Below, piece after piece: positions 12,080-26,400 of a DNA stretch of 64,000 bases (position 1 is its first letter; each line of letters begins with the position of its first letter). The stretch is from Talinum fruticosum (lineage: Eukaryota; Streptophyta; Magnoliopsida; Caryophyllales; Talinaceae). The notes beneath the pieces are model-generated. The model saw nothing but the letters and a program-made list of their open reading frames with translations. It did not search any database and was not told the origin of the DNA. Location of the stretch: positions 7,331,001 through 7,395,000 of the forward strand of contig JAITYX010000016.1 in NCBI GenBank assembly GCA_021018815.1, in the 5' to 3' direction. The position numbers and the translations under genes were made by a program.

Positions 12080-13555
12080 TATCAAAACAGGCAATTGTTC
12101 AATTTTCATTTTTCTTTTATATATTTGTATAGATCAAATTGAAAAGCTTATAGTGTTTTTATTTTGCTTGCTTTCTCTTGACGTAGAGTTTTAATGAAAA
12201 TTCAATGTTCTCGAAAAACAATATAAGTGCCTCGTGCATGAGAAAACATCTTCTTACTGCAATCGTGGTGTGTACGTTTTAAAGTATAATATAAAAGTAT
12301 TTCATAAACTTTCAACTATTAGCTCAAAGTCGGTAATTTAAATAGTTATATGAAAATATTGGAGTTTTAGGTACATTAAGTCTCAAGTCCGATTCTCCCT
12401 TCCCTCCCCTTCCTATTGTATTATCTTTTATAAATCATTTAAACTTAAAAATATATATATGACAGGATATTAAAATACATTTGAGTTTTAATTTAAATGT
12501 TTCGGGTTCAAATTTAGTCCTAAAACAGTCATTCTCCATATATATATATATATTATCACTCATTCATTTTTGAGTTGTAGCTCCATAAATTCTTTTATTT
12601 CGCTAAGATGAGTGTTTTGTAGCTTTCAATTTGGGGAAATAAGTATAGTTGTCTTCCAAAAAGTAGCTCGTAGGGTACCAATAAAATGTTGATCGAGGTG
12701 GTAGTAAACTCACCTTATTAAGAATGAGAATATAAATTTTAAATTATCGAAAACATATTTATTGTGAAGGCTTTTACTTCAAACGCTCACGACCTGAAAA
12801 ATTATACTTTAATTAAATTAAAAAAAAACCTGTAGGGTCAAGAATTTTGCTAACCAGCAAAATATTGATGTATGATAACTTTAATTTCCTTTGGAATCAT
12901 GCTGCCTAATTTTCTTTCTGCTTCTCTGTCCCTCTCCTTTAATTTTTTTGGGAATTTCTTATCTCTAATTAATATAACACACCTAGTACGAGAAATTCGA
13001 AAGCTTTGAAATATCGTGGGGTATTCAACGACGACAACATGGTAGGTAGTAGGTACTCGACTACTGATTCGCATATTTAACAACCTAAATTCAGAATAAT
13101 AATAATAATAATAAAAAAAAGTTCCCAAAATAAATATTGAAAGAAGGGGAAAAAAGGGGTAGGACTATATTATATATATGTATATATAGGTCCAAAAACC
13201 AATTTAAAAAGGTGAAATTTTGCTAAAATGTCAGTTATGAGTATATTTTAGGTGAAATTGTCTTCCAGTATCATGTCTGAAGTACAACAACTTTAGTTCG
13301 GAGTTCATCATCAAAAGGAGAATTTTTCTGCTGAGAATAGTCTTTTTTTTTAGCCTTTATATTATCCCTTTGAATCTATACACCCAACTATTTAATCGGG
13401 AAAAAAATATCTACATGATGTAGTAAAAGCTAGGAGACCAAGATATTCGTCGCATGAGTGTAGCACTATAATCGGAAAAAAGTTGTCGGGTGACCGATAC
13501 GGTTAGGCTTGAACTGTCCCATTTACCAGCTCTACTAAGGTCTTCTTTCATTTAG

Positions 13556-13695
13556 ATGTAAGGAGTTGTAAGCAACTGTAAAATAGTTGTTAAATTAGTT
13601 ATAAGAAGGTGTAAAGAGATGTAAGAAGTTGGCAGGTCTTATAAGATTATAGAACTGTTTTGATTAATCATTGGTCCTACAGTACTTAGGATGTT
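13556..13695 (+). repeat. GTAAG-rich dispersed repeat
   Basis: Spaced GTAAG, TTGTAAG and ATGTAAG words followed by a TTATAAGATTATAG stretch, in the same order as the 5836-6005 copy. The class is undetermined. Confidence 0.35.
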
Positions 13696-14099
13696 TAGTT
13701 TATACATGGACGCAAGTGGATACCTAACTCATAGGCAGTTAAAGAACACAGGAAACGCGCATGCATCTAATTTGTTCAATTTGTGGGATGATTTGCTCCA
13801 AATTCCATGATCCAATGACTTTTATTCATAAATCGTATCCCCTAATTATAATAGATGAAGGTACAAAAGTTGATTTTTACCATGTCACAATCACAAAGAA
13901 GGCTTATATCATAGTCATAGATACTTATAGTCCCCTAGGGCTATTTTGGAATACAACTCTTATATGTAAATCATAGATTTTGGAGAGACAAGAATCATTA
14001 TGCTTGTAACCGTATAAAATTTCGCCACAAATGTTTTACTATTATCAACAAAAGCACGATATTATTTCGAAAAAGAAAAACAATGAAATGTAGGTGCGT

Positions 14100-14577
14100 C
14101 GAGTTTAATGGAAGTTTTGAGCTCGAAACATTGTATTGCAGGGCACGATCAAGATATATTGAGAACAGGGTGTGTAGATGGAGAGAACGTCGGGTAGACC
14201 GGCCAGCATCTGGCATGGCTGGCCGTGTCCGTTGACACGGCCCGTGCCGATCTGTTTCCTTTAGGCTGCATTGTTTTCGGCCGTTTTTCTTCCGTTTTAC
14301 TTCATGTTAATGCGTATTAATGCTTGTTTAAGGCTCGATTCGGGCTATTTAACTGAGTGTCTCCTCCATTGTTGAGTAAGTAGCAGATTTTCAAGATGTA
14401 AAGTTAGGTTACACTTGAGTAAACATTCCTTGTAAAGCTACCAAAAATTCTATTATATCGTTCTTGGTTTTTTTTTTTTCCTAATTTTGGGTTTTTCACG
14501 TTAAATCGTTTGTCTCGATTTTGTTTAGTCTTTTAATTCCTATATTAATGTTTGTGAGTGAGCTCCCGATCCTAACA
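14100..14577 (+). mobile_element. LTR remnant B, same family as LTR A but opposite orientation
   Basis: The right end reads CCTAACA, matching the inverted left end of remnant A. Internally it carries the hairpin GTGTCCGTTGACAC, then CCGTGCC, GGCTGC and a CCGTTTT block collinear with the reverse complement of A. A CACGT(A)AAA stretch near the right end is also shared. The left limit is uncertain (14030-14190). No gag or pol lies next to it. Confidence 0.5.
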
Positions 14578-16984
14578 TAAAAGTTATACAATATTCCAAC
14601 AATCTCATCTTACTCATAACATCTTATTATTAAAATTAGTACTTTATAGAGTTGGATATTAATTTCATCTATATGAATTTTTAATGTGTAGGTCATTTTC
14701 TAGTAAAGGAGAAAAATACCAAAAGAGTGTAAAATGGCTCCACGAAGAGATCACTTTTGGCAAAGTTCCCCACCCCTATATGTGAGAAAATATTACCCGA
14801 AGATCACGCATGATTAAGCTAAATATTAAATATAATTAAGCATGATTAAGGCTAACTCTCAAGACCATTTTCTACTAGCTAGCCATTGCACGAGTGGACT
14901 TGAGTGCTTCAAAAGTAGTTCTACTAATTATCATCCCAGACATCACTTTGCAAGTTCTTAATTTGGCTTCTTCAAAGCTATGTGGGGTACCAAAACGCAT
15001 AGTTTCGGTCAAAATTAAATGATAATTACAGTAATTATATATTAAGAATCTCCCTAATCCTTGCCTAGTTACTCATCGATAGTATAATTGCTTCTCGATA
15101 ACATTAATTACTGTCCTATGGTTTGATGGGAGCTCGGGTAATTATGTGCCATAATCATCATCTCTCCACCACCGCTCTTAACCATCGTAATCCCCTCTTA
15201 AATAAGATTATAGAAACTATATAATCATATACGTGGGCTATTAGCAAATAATGTCGATTGACATTTAGTACGCTTAAATATGTTAATTAGAAGAAATTTC
15301 AAAAGAACGAAGATTTATTGAAAGAGACGTTACAATATAAAAACAAATGAACACGGCCTACAAACACCTACACTAGTAAAGTAGGTGTTTGAACTTGATG
15401 CCTCCTTGTTCTTTTTCGAAGGCAAATAGTGTAAAAGACAATGCCAATTAGAGGCGGTTCGGATGTATATATATATTTATATATATATAGATAGATTTGA
15501 TTTGGTGAGATATGGCCAACAAAGTAATAGATAACACGAGAGTGAGAGAGAGAGAGAATGACACATTTAACGTTTTGTAGATTCATGTCAAAATGCATAT
15601 CCAACCATCAAACTCTTGTTTTGTCTTAATCCTCTCGCAATTAGTGGCTATATGATCCTATATTTTTGTCTAGCCAATTTAGATAGGTTTGATACGATGG
15701 CCATGAGCCCCATAGCACTCTAGCTTTAAGTCATTGGTGTTTTTTCAAAGATATGGAATTCAAGCCAACTGTTTTTTATAATTTAGAGATAAAACTATGG
15801 ACTTACCTTTCCTAACAGCTTAAAGTGTCGGCTATTGATAGTCTTTTATCATTTGTATTTCCCTCACCATCCTAATATCGTAGAGCCTAATGATAAAGTC
15901 TAATGTATGTGAACATACAAAGTCTTTCATATTGGATCCTTTATTTTAGTAAAGTTGAATACAATCAATTATAACGAGTAGAGTTTTCCTTTCGTAGCTC
16001 CTCTCGTTTTCCGTTCACAAAAGTTGAACATAAAATCTTATTTAAGAAAAACAAGTGCCAAATCATCTGAACTAACCTCGTATTGATATGAATGTTGAAG
16101 AGTACATACCTTGACCTAAAAGCTATGTAATTGTATGAGGGTCAATCTTAGTTTATTGACATCTAAATTGGGTTTAGCCCAACCCTACATCATGTTATCT
16201 ATGGAGGTTTTGGTAAACTTTCATTTTCTCTTATAGGTAGCTATGTGAGAGTCCACATGGATAGATTTGAGGATAACGAGTGGTTTAATCCTATCAAGCA
16301 TTCTTATATGCTTTATGAGATGGACCCTCTATAATGGAATAATTTCTCCAAGCTATGACCCTTTTTTTTTTTTTTTTATCAAGGATATCTTGAGTAAATA
16401 CATAAATCTTTTCATAAAAAATGTGGTATGAATAATTTTGACGGATCATGAATAATTTACTATCATCTACGATTATAAAAGGTACTTTTTTTTTATGATT
16501 CGTCATAATTATTCATATCACATTTTCATAATAGATTCTCCATACTTTGACTCACACAAGGACTTGGAGCAACAAGCTTAATTATTAGTCAACCATCCAT
16601 TTATGAATCCATTGAGCCAATGTAGGTTTTTAGACATACCACAATTATGAAATACTTAAGGTAACCATTGCAAAAAATTCCTCTTTTAACTCCTCATACG
16701 CTCAAATATTTGGTAGTCCTTTTTTTGTCCATAGCAATCATAAAAGACAATATAATACGACGAGAAAGATGAGATTTGAACTTGGGATCTAATATATTGA
16801 TAAACTCAACATTGACTACTATGAGAATACCTCATTGGTAGCACTTGGGGCTCGTTAGAAGTTACATAAGAACCATCATCTATTTTTGTTTTCTATTCGT
16901 TTATGTTCTTTTCCGTTTGTTTCTATTCTTTTCTACTCGTTTCTACTCTGTTATGTTCATTTATGTTCTTTCTGTTCATTTCTG

Positions 16985-17155
16985 TTTCTATTTGTTTTTC
17001 ATGTAATAACCTCGAACAGGCCCTTGGAAGTCCTTAAGATATAGTTGTGTTGTTGATACATTTAAGGTTAGCTCCTCATGACAAGTGTATTTTCTGGGGA
17101 TTCGAACTTGTGTTCTCCTCTTACCGAGATAACGCCATTTCTAGCAGTATAATTT
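16985..17155 (-). mobile_element. Possible SINE or tRNA-like relic
   Basis: On the minus strand, TGGCGTTATCTCGGTAAGAGG resembles an A box and AGTTCGAATCCCC is a near-perfect B box (plus positions about 17095-17140). The spacing is shorter than in a tRNA gene, and no cloverleaf was found. A decayed SINE head fits best. The limits are guesses. Confidence 0.35.
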
Positions 17156-20100
17156 ACAATGAATGAGTAAGACAGTGGGTTCTATGGTTACTTGATTATG
17201 TCTATCTCTTTTGTTATTCTGAATAAAAAACGACTTGATCAGTAGAAGTCAAACACTGGTGTAATTTTGTAGAGATCATGATCGTATTACTGATGGAGAT
17301 AACTTAATGATGGTGAGTTAGTATGATGAGATTCTGAATTTGTTGACTAATTAATGACGAATGGGCCTCCAGAAAATACTTAAGATTGTGATTAAACATG
17401 GGTGTAATTTCCATTTGAAGATTTGGTATATAATATATATGAAAGATGATCTCTGGAAATTCAAGTTGTCTGCCACTGCCATTGGTGGCACATTTCATCA
17501 TCCTTACACTCACTATCAATTGTCCAGATTTGGTAAAACTTTGGATTTGCAAATCACACTCTGATTCTTACTATCATTACCTCTTTCCCACATTAATCAC
17601 ACCATTCCACCTTTCAATATATTTTTTTTTTTAAAAAAATATCCCAACTTGGCCATTTTAGCTAGGTTGAAATCCCTCAAGAGGGGTTGGGTTGGGAGGG
17701 ATTGACCCACATTAAGGAGTTCAAGGTGACCTAATTTTGAGGGATGTGTCCTTAAATTAGTGATAAGAATGAGGTGATTATAGAAGTTATAATATACTAG
17801 GGGTAAGATTGATGAAGCTAAACTAAAATGGGTGAGGACATGTTCTTTTACATTGGAAGGAAGTTGCAAATGTCGAAGAAATTGAAAGGAGTTAGAAGAA
17901 ATTAGACAATACGTGGAAAAATTTATAATATGTTAGTGAATGGAAAGTGTATTAGGAGACTTGGGAAGATACAACAACAATAATTTTTGTCATGGGTTCC
18001 GCTTGTCGTGAGATTTAGGAAAATTTTGGATTTAAATATAGACAGTTTTAGCCCTATAAATATATACATTTATACCGATATTGATTTTAAAAGAACTTAG
18101 GGAAGATATTGGAATGAATTAGTAATAGAATGAATTGAAAAATGTTTTATGTTCAATTATTTATCTTTCAAAGATACTACAAGGAATTAAAGAGAGAACC
18201 TAGAAACTAGGGAATGCTGAAAACAAAAAATTAGGGCAAAAAGTTGAAAACAACAAGCTTGACATATGTCAACGTTGATCAAGATATCCAACCAAAATCT
18301 AATCGAATTGATTGCTACAAATTGGGGGAATAAAATTATTTATAACTAAACACAAACTGTCACAAATTAAAATCTTTGAAATAGTGCCATCATTTTAAAT
18401 ACAAATATTTTCTTCTCAAGTTCTTTGTTTGCTTCTATTCGTAGTAGGATAAGGTGTCCATTCACTAGACTTCTTGTAAAATGTGAATCCAGTGGGTTGT
18501 CACTCAATACAAGGGAATATATATGTCAAACTACGTCTAATTGGAAATTCCATCACTACCTGACAAGGTAATATCATGACCAACAATTGCTCTTTCCTTT
18601 TTATTTATTTTCTAAACCTTCCCCTGTATTTTTCCCTTTGGTCCGACCATGTAGTAACATATGATAGATAAAACAATGCATCCGGGCACTCTTGTTTTTC
18701 CTTGAATTTTTGCAAACAAGAGAAAACTTTATATACAATACATAGTTAAAGAAGTTAAATTCACGATACTAATATTATAATTTCAAAGAGCATTTTGATA
18801 ACTATTGTTTCAAAGTTACTTTGATTCGTCTAGTTGGTCGACTCTGCATTGATATATGCCTGAAAAAGGGAAGTGAGCACAGTGTTTTTTTGCATGGCAT
18901 TGGAATGTGCAAGAACGAACGAGTGCAAGTACCACGACAAGCTTAGTTGCATTTACACATTGACATATATAGTGGCCAAGTTGTTGCCTTTGAACTGCTT
19001 AGAATTGTCAATAATTTCAAAGCTACAGTTGGCTCCTCCAAGGATTTGCCGCTGATTTTACTTTCTTCATTTCGTCCCCCGCTTTCAGTTAGCCGTTGAA
19101 AGTTGCGTATGCTAATGCCTATGCATATCTTCATACGTGCCAATCACCAACCCATCATTTGAAACATGTCCTACTCGAGCTTTTGTGATTTTCATAGTGT
19201 TTCCAATGCATCATCTGTCGTACTATAACTGTATATGCACTGGTACTTGTAAAATGCAACTCGACAAGTGGCTTATCTGAAAACTTACATACCGAGCAAA
19301 CTGTAATCTTAAACCAACTTGAATCAATTAAGTGGCAATTGTACGTTGGCCAATCTTATATTTTACCTGAAGATAAGAAATCGACATAACTTATGGGAAT
19401 ATCGACTCATTTTTGCAATATAGTACATATTTCAAACTTAACTTATAAGATTTTATACTAAACACCAAAGCCCGATGACCTCAAGGCTTTTGTGGAACAA
19501 AATACATATATGTATATGTATATCGAAATCATGTGTATTATTCCCAAACGCAGCATATTTGATATTCACAACTTAATATTCCAACACCGGAACAATAAGC
19601 TGAAGGCAAAATACTAGCTTTGATTCCGATTCACCGGAGGGGCTATCCAAGTCTACATTGCTTGGATGAGATTGTGACAAAGTAATATCAACATCATAAT
19701 GCAGTCATGATTATATGATTTGTGCAAATCATTGTTACAAGATAATTTATAGAATTACTCTCATACAACCAAATATTGTAATAAAGATATAAGTACAAAA
19801 CTGTTTAAGTTACAATGCGGATTATATCAACAAAAAATGCGGATTAACCAACCAAACAAGTCATGAGTATCAAATACAAACACACTCACCCATGTAATAA
19901 TCACATACAAAGAAATACACTAATTTTGATAATTTAAAAAAAAAAAAAAAGAAAGAAAAGAAATACCCTAAATCTCACATCAAGCATCAGCAGACACAAA
20001 AGCTCTTTGCAAAATCTGAGAACCAAAAGTACTTTAAAATCTAAACATAATATGATTCAAAGTTTCTGTCATCAGTTAAGTTATTTCAATGTCCAACAAG

Positions 20101-20435
20101 TGGGGTTCATCATGATTCACCACCCATCATCACCAGCAAGGTCTAAAGAGTAAAAACCACTAGATCAGTTTATACAACTAAAACAAAGTATGCAAATCAT
20201 GATATTTTGCACTTTCTAACATTACACAAAAGCTTACAACTTCCCTGAACATAATTCATAACTAAGATAACAGTAAGGGGAAAGCACCCTCCCCCACTGT
20301 AAGTAAATAAAACAAATAAAAAGGGGTGAAAAAGACCAAGAGAACTCTAAAACACCATAATTGCTTTAGCTAAGTTGCTATTGGATTACCAAATTGACAA
20401 TTTTAGCTATATGGTACAAAAATGCTCAAATCAAA

Positions 20436-23400
20436 TTAGTATTGGTAAGCACCTTGTGCTGTGACACCCTGATAAGCAGTATGCTGGGAATTCATGTCGC
20501 TCTGTTGGGCACTGTTCTGATCGTAAGGAACTTGAGGTGGGTTCTGATAAGAAGCTTGGTATGGTACTTGCTGGGAAGTCATGCTATGGTAAGAGCCCTG
20601 TCCATTCGGATTGGCATTGGGGTCCGGGTTTGGATATGTACCCTGCTGCGCAGTCATGCCATGGTAAGAACCTTGTCCACTTGGGTTCTGATTCGGATCT
20701 GGATAAGCTTGATGCGGAGCCATGCTATGGTAAGAGCCTTGTGTGCTAGGGTCGGGATAGGGACCTTGGTGAGTCACAGTGTGGTAAGCGACTTGACCAT
20801 TTGGAGGGTTTGGGTAGGCACCTTGGTGAGGATTATTTTGCCCACTATAATTATGGTGCATATTCGGTGCAGCACTGAATTGGTTAGGTGCACCGTGGGT
20901 ATCAACCTTAGGTTCTGAACCACCAAGATAAGGATCTTGGAACTTCATCCTCATTCCAGGAGCCTGAATGAAATGAACAATTCAATAGTTTCATCATATC
21001 ATACTTCTGTCTTCTGTTTATACGATGCCAAACATGATACAAGTAGCAAAATTTAAGCAAAACAAAAGGAAAATGAAGGCTAGGTCCTCCAAACTAGGAT
21101 TTTTGTGCATTTAATCTAACAAAACCAAGTGCCTGCTTTTAGCAAGCAAAGGGATTAAGCATTGCAGAAGAGTCAGGCCAGCTTATTTACCAAGTCCACC
21201 CAGTTGAAGACCTGAAGTTAAATGCGAACCTAACTCTTAACAGATCAAGATTTCTTATTATCCTAAATGTTAGGTAACCAGTGTAAAAGCAACCAAAACT
21301 CAGCAGCAGCATCTAGCATTAAGACAGGAAACCAAGCCAATATTTCTGATGTCCAACTCCCAAAGTGACCATTTACTCGAAGTAAGCCAAACATGCTGCT
21401 TGCATGATGTTAAGCCCATTTTCATCATCTTTAATGTCATTATCAATCCAAAGCAAAGCTGAAAAAAAAAATAAACATGTTCTGTTTTCTGTATCAACTA
21501 TTAACTCATGCAACATCATGTCCATACTTGCAAGGGTCAGCAAGAAAAAGTCCACGCTCACCACTCACCAGCTGTGAAAATCAAGAGAATTTATAAAAAG
21601 AACCAAAAACCCTCTTTCATAGATTCACCCACCAAAGACCTTTGTCCAGGTATTCTTGAAGAAAAAAATCATAGGCTATTTGACAGTTAATTGTGGATGG
21701 AATAAGAACCAAGGTTCGTGAAAAAAAAAAGGAAAGCAAAAAGCCTCAAGCAGACTAAAGCAATTACAGCACCAATAAGAAACATGCAGGAAACACAGAG
21801 GATCTCGGTCTCGGAAGGCAACCCAATCAAAACTGACTCAAAATACTTTTTTACAAGGATAATATTAGTTTATATGTTAATGCACATTTGTCTGCTGTGC
21901 TGGATGTTCATCAACAAATGAGCAAGTCAATTTTGATGGAGATTACAGATTCAGTGCAAAAAGTATGTCAGCCATTGAGGCAACCATGCAACTTACATAT
22001 TCACTGGTTAATATCAGGGTAATAATAAATGGTGATATCAGTAACCATGGAGGAAGTACAATTACGGCTTCAATGACACATGTAATTTTGATTGCCTAAG
22101 CTTGGATTTCCAGTTTTAAAGGTGCCAAACCCAGAATGAAAACACAAAAATAATAAATATAGTATATGAAACAATTAAACCAGAAACTAAAGATAGCCGC
22201 CATATATCTGTGTAACTCAGTCTTCACACCTTCTCAGCCTTGCGGATTCATCATGGCTAAGTTCACAGAAATTAAAAAGGCCTTGAATGAAAGGGGCTTT
22301 TTCGAATATCGAAGAAGAAAGAAGAGCTCGAAGGGAAATCTTTGTCAAATGGGATGGAACCTCAAAGGGTAATTCGGGTTCAGCAGGTGGTGCACGAATT
22401 TTTAGAGATCACTCGGGGCTGTTAGGTCAAAGGTTTCTCAATCAATCTGGGAGTTTGGTCTCTTCAAGCTGAGTTATTAAAATGACTCAACGGGTTGCAA
22501 ATTGCTAGAGCTGAAGGAATAGATCAGTTGATCATCAAAATGGACGCCCAAATCGTAATACAGAAGATCAAAGGCCAAATTTAAGACAAGCCACAAGGCA
22601 AGCTTACAATAATATCATCAGACAACGTCAATTGTTAATCAATGCCAATGACTGAAACATTCGCTTGGTTCATTGCTTCCGTGAGGCAAATAGAGCCTCG
22701 GATGCAATGAATAATCTTGCACTGATAAGCTGTACCTTTCATTATTTCTCCCCTTTACTGCCTATTTTGTTTGAGGATGTCACCAGAGTAGCTTGGTTCC
22801 AATTTGTAAGATGTTAATTTGTTTTCTTATCGGCTTAGGCTTAGCCCTTATTTAATACAAAAGAATAAAATTGTATCTGAGTGGGAAAACAGATATTGGT
22901 TCTAGGATGCATGAAGTATGCATCATCTGATTAGGGAAAGGTCAAGGTAGTGGAAGACCTCTATAAATTTAACCACTTTAGAAGTGTGGAGTACATAAAC
23001 ATTTTTGAGGAATTAAGAGCCCTAACCTCACCAAGAAACCCTTCATGACATAAAAACATATACACCTCAACCATTGCAACCAGTCTCTCTCAGAGACAAC
23101 CCTCTGAAACCATTTGCCAGCAGGGGAAAGGCTGAATACCTCCACACTTAGATCCCACAGCAGCAGAATTCACACTAGCTAGTTCTCACTGCAATTGTTC
23201 TTACTTCATAAGTGAACTAAAAGAAAGAAATCCAGACACTACAATCTTCTTCACAAGTCTTTGAACAAACCAAGTTTCCAGAAAAACCCCTTGATGCCAT
23301 GTTCTGGAAGTAAAGAATTCCTTTTGAAGATATGACTAACAACCCCATTCACAACATAATTCAAACCTACCACATGCTACAGTAGAAATTATGTGACAAT

Positions 23401-26400
23401 ACACAACCACGACCTTAGAAGCCCATACCGCAAACCAAGTCATCCACAATTAATATACACTGAGTCACTGACTAGGACCGTACTTCCAAGTGCAGCGACA
23501 GGTACTTTCCTAGATATAGGTGAGAAAACAACCAATTTAATAAGGTTGTGTATGGAGATGAATAAGTAGATTGAGCAAGAAGACACAGCAAGAGTAGCTT
23601 GCATGGAAGATCTTGCGTGAAGCCCTCCTACAAAAGGTGTTCAAATTGGTGGCTACAACACCAGAAAATACATAGGGTTGACTGATATGATGACAGCCAT
23701 ATGCAAATGACGTTAACACATTGGCAGAAGAAGCAGCTTTTAAGTAAACTACTTCACAGATTCATCAAGAGAGAATATAAAAGATTGCAGCTCACGTTGC
23801 TTAAATCTTCAGCTTGGACCACTAAGGCACCCAACATCTTGTAATCTCATTCCTCTTGTATTTGATGATGTTTCCTAAGAAACCTAGGGTCTATCTCCTC
23901 ACCAGGGGTCCTGACCATGATAACCCCTTAAAACATTCATGAAAAGAATATCTAAGCTTCCACGATAGCGGAACCAGTCCGGTTCACATAGCACATCATC
24001 CTGCATTGGAACAGGTCAATACCAGCCAAAATCTGCCACCCGCGTAAAGTGGCCAACCCTGTTCACAGGTTCGACTTCTATGGGGGTTGAGTTGTTTTGC
24101 TTATTAACACTTCTCAATCTAAAATACTTTGAACCATACCCCAACTACTGTTATAGCTTAGTTATTTTACAGTGCAATAATCCTTTTAATTTTTTGAAAG
24201 CTAATCCTTTGATTAGGACACACCATCATGCCCTCACCAGTGCCAGAGACAGGCATGCACTAAACAATATATACATCAGCTGAGGAAGGTTTTTTATTTT
24301 TAAAAAAACTTATGACAGGAGCATACCTCAGGAGTATTAGAATAGATCCCGCCACCAGCTCCAGGAATAGGACTTATTGCACTATTTGGGTACCTATCGA
24401 AGCAAAAAGGAGCCCATTGACTTGCAACTTAGAAACATTTAATGACTTATTTCACAAAAATATAAAAGCCGTAATTGATTACCCAGGGGCACTTGAATGA
24501 ACTTGAGGTTCATAGTCCGGCAGACCACCCTTGAGAAAAGGAAGGAAAGGGTCAGTGATCATAAATGCATGATTTTATACATAGAAATATATAGTTTTTC
24601 TTGATTCTCATGCAGTAAATATCTCCAAAAAGGAAAATGCAGAACCACAAAATATGTAGACAGGGAGCTTTTCTACAGCTAACACTGCAAACTAAGCACA
24701 ACAGTAACTATTAACAAAGGCCACTTAGTCTACATTGATTCAATAGAACTGAGCAATTAACCTGCAAGGTTTTCAGAGGCCTAGTCAAGGGATTAAGAGA
24801 GCACAAAATCCAGTTGTACATGTTCCATAGACACAATCTCAGTTGAAGCCATCCTAATATCTTATGATTTAAAAACAAAACATCAAGCATTTGAAGCAAA
24901 ATTCAGCATTCACGAGAACTCATTGCTTGTCATTAACTTTTCCTAGTGAGTATAGAGTAAAAAAATATATTAGACAGACAAGAAGGAAATATCGCCCACA
25001 CACAAAGGGAGGGAAAATGAAAAAACATCATGCCTCAATCACGGATCATCTTGTCCGCAATTCCAAAAATGTCAACCTTTGCTCACAATGGGCACTGTAT
25101 TCCATCTACACAAAATTCTCAAGCAAATTAAATTCTTGATGGGGAAAAAAAAAACATGTCACTTCCTTCTAAATATTCAACCACTTGCCAACAGTCAGCT
25201 TCCACTAAATAACCATGCTCTCATATCCTAAATGATCTTACACACTAAACCGAGTAAGTGACGCCCACGATAAGTCACCTAGTCAACTAAGCTATTTACA
25301 TGACAAAACTGTGCTGTCAATGATCAGTAAGTTACTTTCCTTCCATGTGCACCGAAAAATATCCAACAAAATTAACTTCAATGCTTCCAAAATCTAGCCC
25401 TTCATCCTTCTTTTCCCTTCCCCCATCACATTTTTGACACTTCTAGGGCCTTGACTGAATCAACTTACCCACAACAAAGATATAGACAAATGCCAAAGCA
25501 AAGAGGACAAAAAGTGGTTGACTAATCATTCATCCACACAGGAAAGGCCACCAGCTGCCAAATCAAGAGTTCTTTCTACAAGCATATCTTCCAAAAAGAT
25601 CTTGCATTATTAATTAAGGTAAACCAAGCTGCAGGGAAATTCTTAGGCTTCCAAAAGCATGTGTTGACAATTGCCCTCATCATGACCATTTACATATCAC
25701 CATCAAATCACAACTGTATAACTCCAGAACACAATACCCACCCCTCCACTCAAGCAACCTTAAACATGGTCACCGCCAATACGATTGTATCTATTTCCAA
25801 TATGAACTATCAATTAAGACTACAAACAAACAAAATCCTCATCAAGCAATCAGGATTCAAATTCAATAGTGGCTATGACCTTCTAAATCAACAAAACCAA
25901 ATCTGAAATTCACCTAAAAACTAATAAACATAACACAAACCCAAAAAATAAATACAAGATTCAAATGTCCTATCTAAATGATAAGTAATAAATAAAACTA
26001 AACAATAATGGCACAGAAATATCTTCATAACATTTCTTTAAAGGTCAAAAACAATAACTTCATTCTCCTCTTAGAATGTTTGCCTTATGGTAAGATCTTT
26101 TCTTTTTATCCTGGCTCAATCATGTCTACCCCTAGCTTAACTAACTCCATCTTGTCATAGTATTCAATCAACCCGTGCCCTCCCCCTCCACCCCACCCCA
26201 CCCCACCCCACTCCACCCCAAACACTCACACGCAGATACTTACATCAGAAATTATAACATCAGTGCCGGATCTGGAAAGCATGTTTCATTCTCAAACTTC
26301 TTCTGTAATTCTCCCTCATATATATCAAAAATCTAATTCCAGTGGAAAATAAACCATGAATCGCAACCATTGCCACTGATCCAGCAGGAAAATCCGATGC

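Larger units (their letters stand above)
12080..20390. other. Intergenic region, no gene recognised
   Basis: AT-rich sequence between the P450 gene and the 3' end of the KH gene. It contains TA and AT microsatellites (about 12538-12556 and 15460-15490), a T run at 16360-16378, an LTR remnant, a GTAAG repeat and a possible SINE, all listed separately. The short open frames here have no recognised domain. Confidence 0.55.

Noticed and set aside
17095..17140. Possible tRNA gene from a near-perfect B box
   Set aside because: The A-to-B distance is wrong and no acceptor stem or anticodon arm could be formed. Kept only as a possible SINE relic.
20394..20918. A 174-residue plus-strand frame
   Set aside because: It is the antisense shadow of the repetitive last exon of the KH gene.
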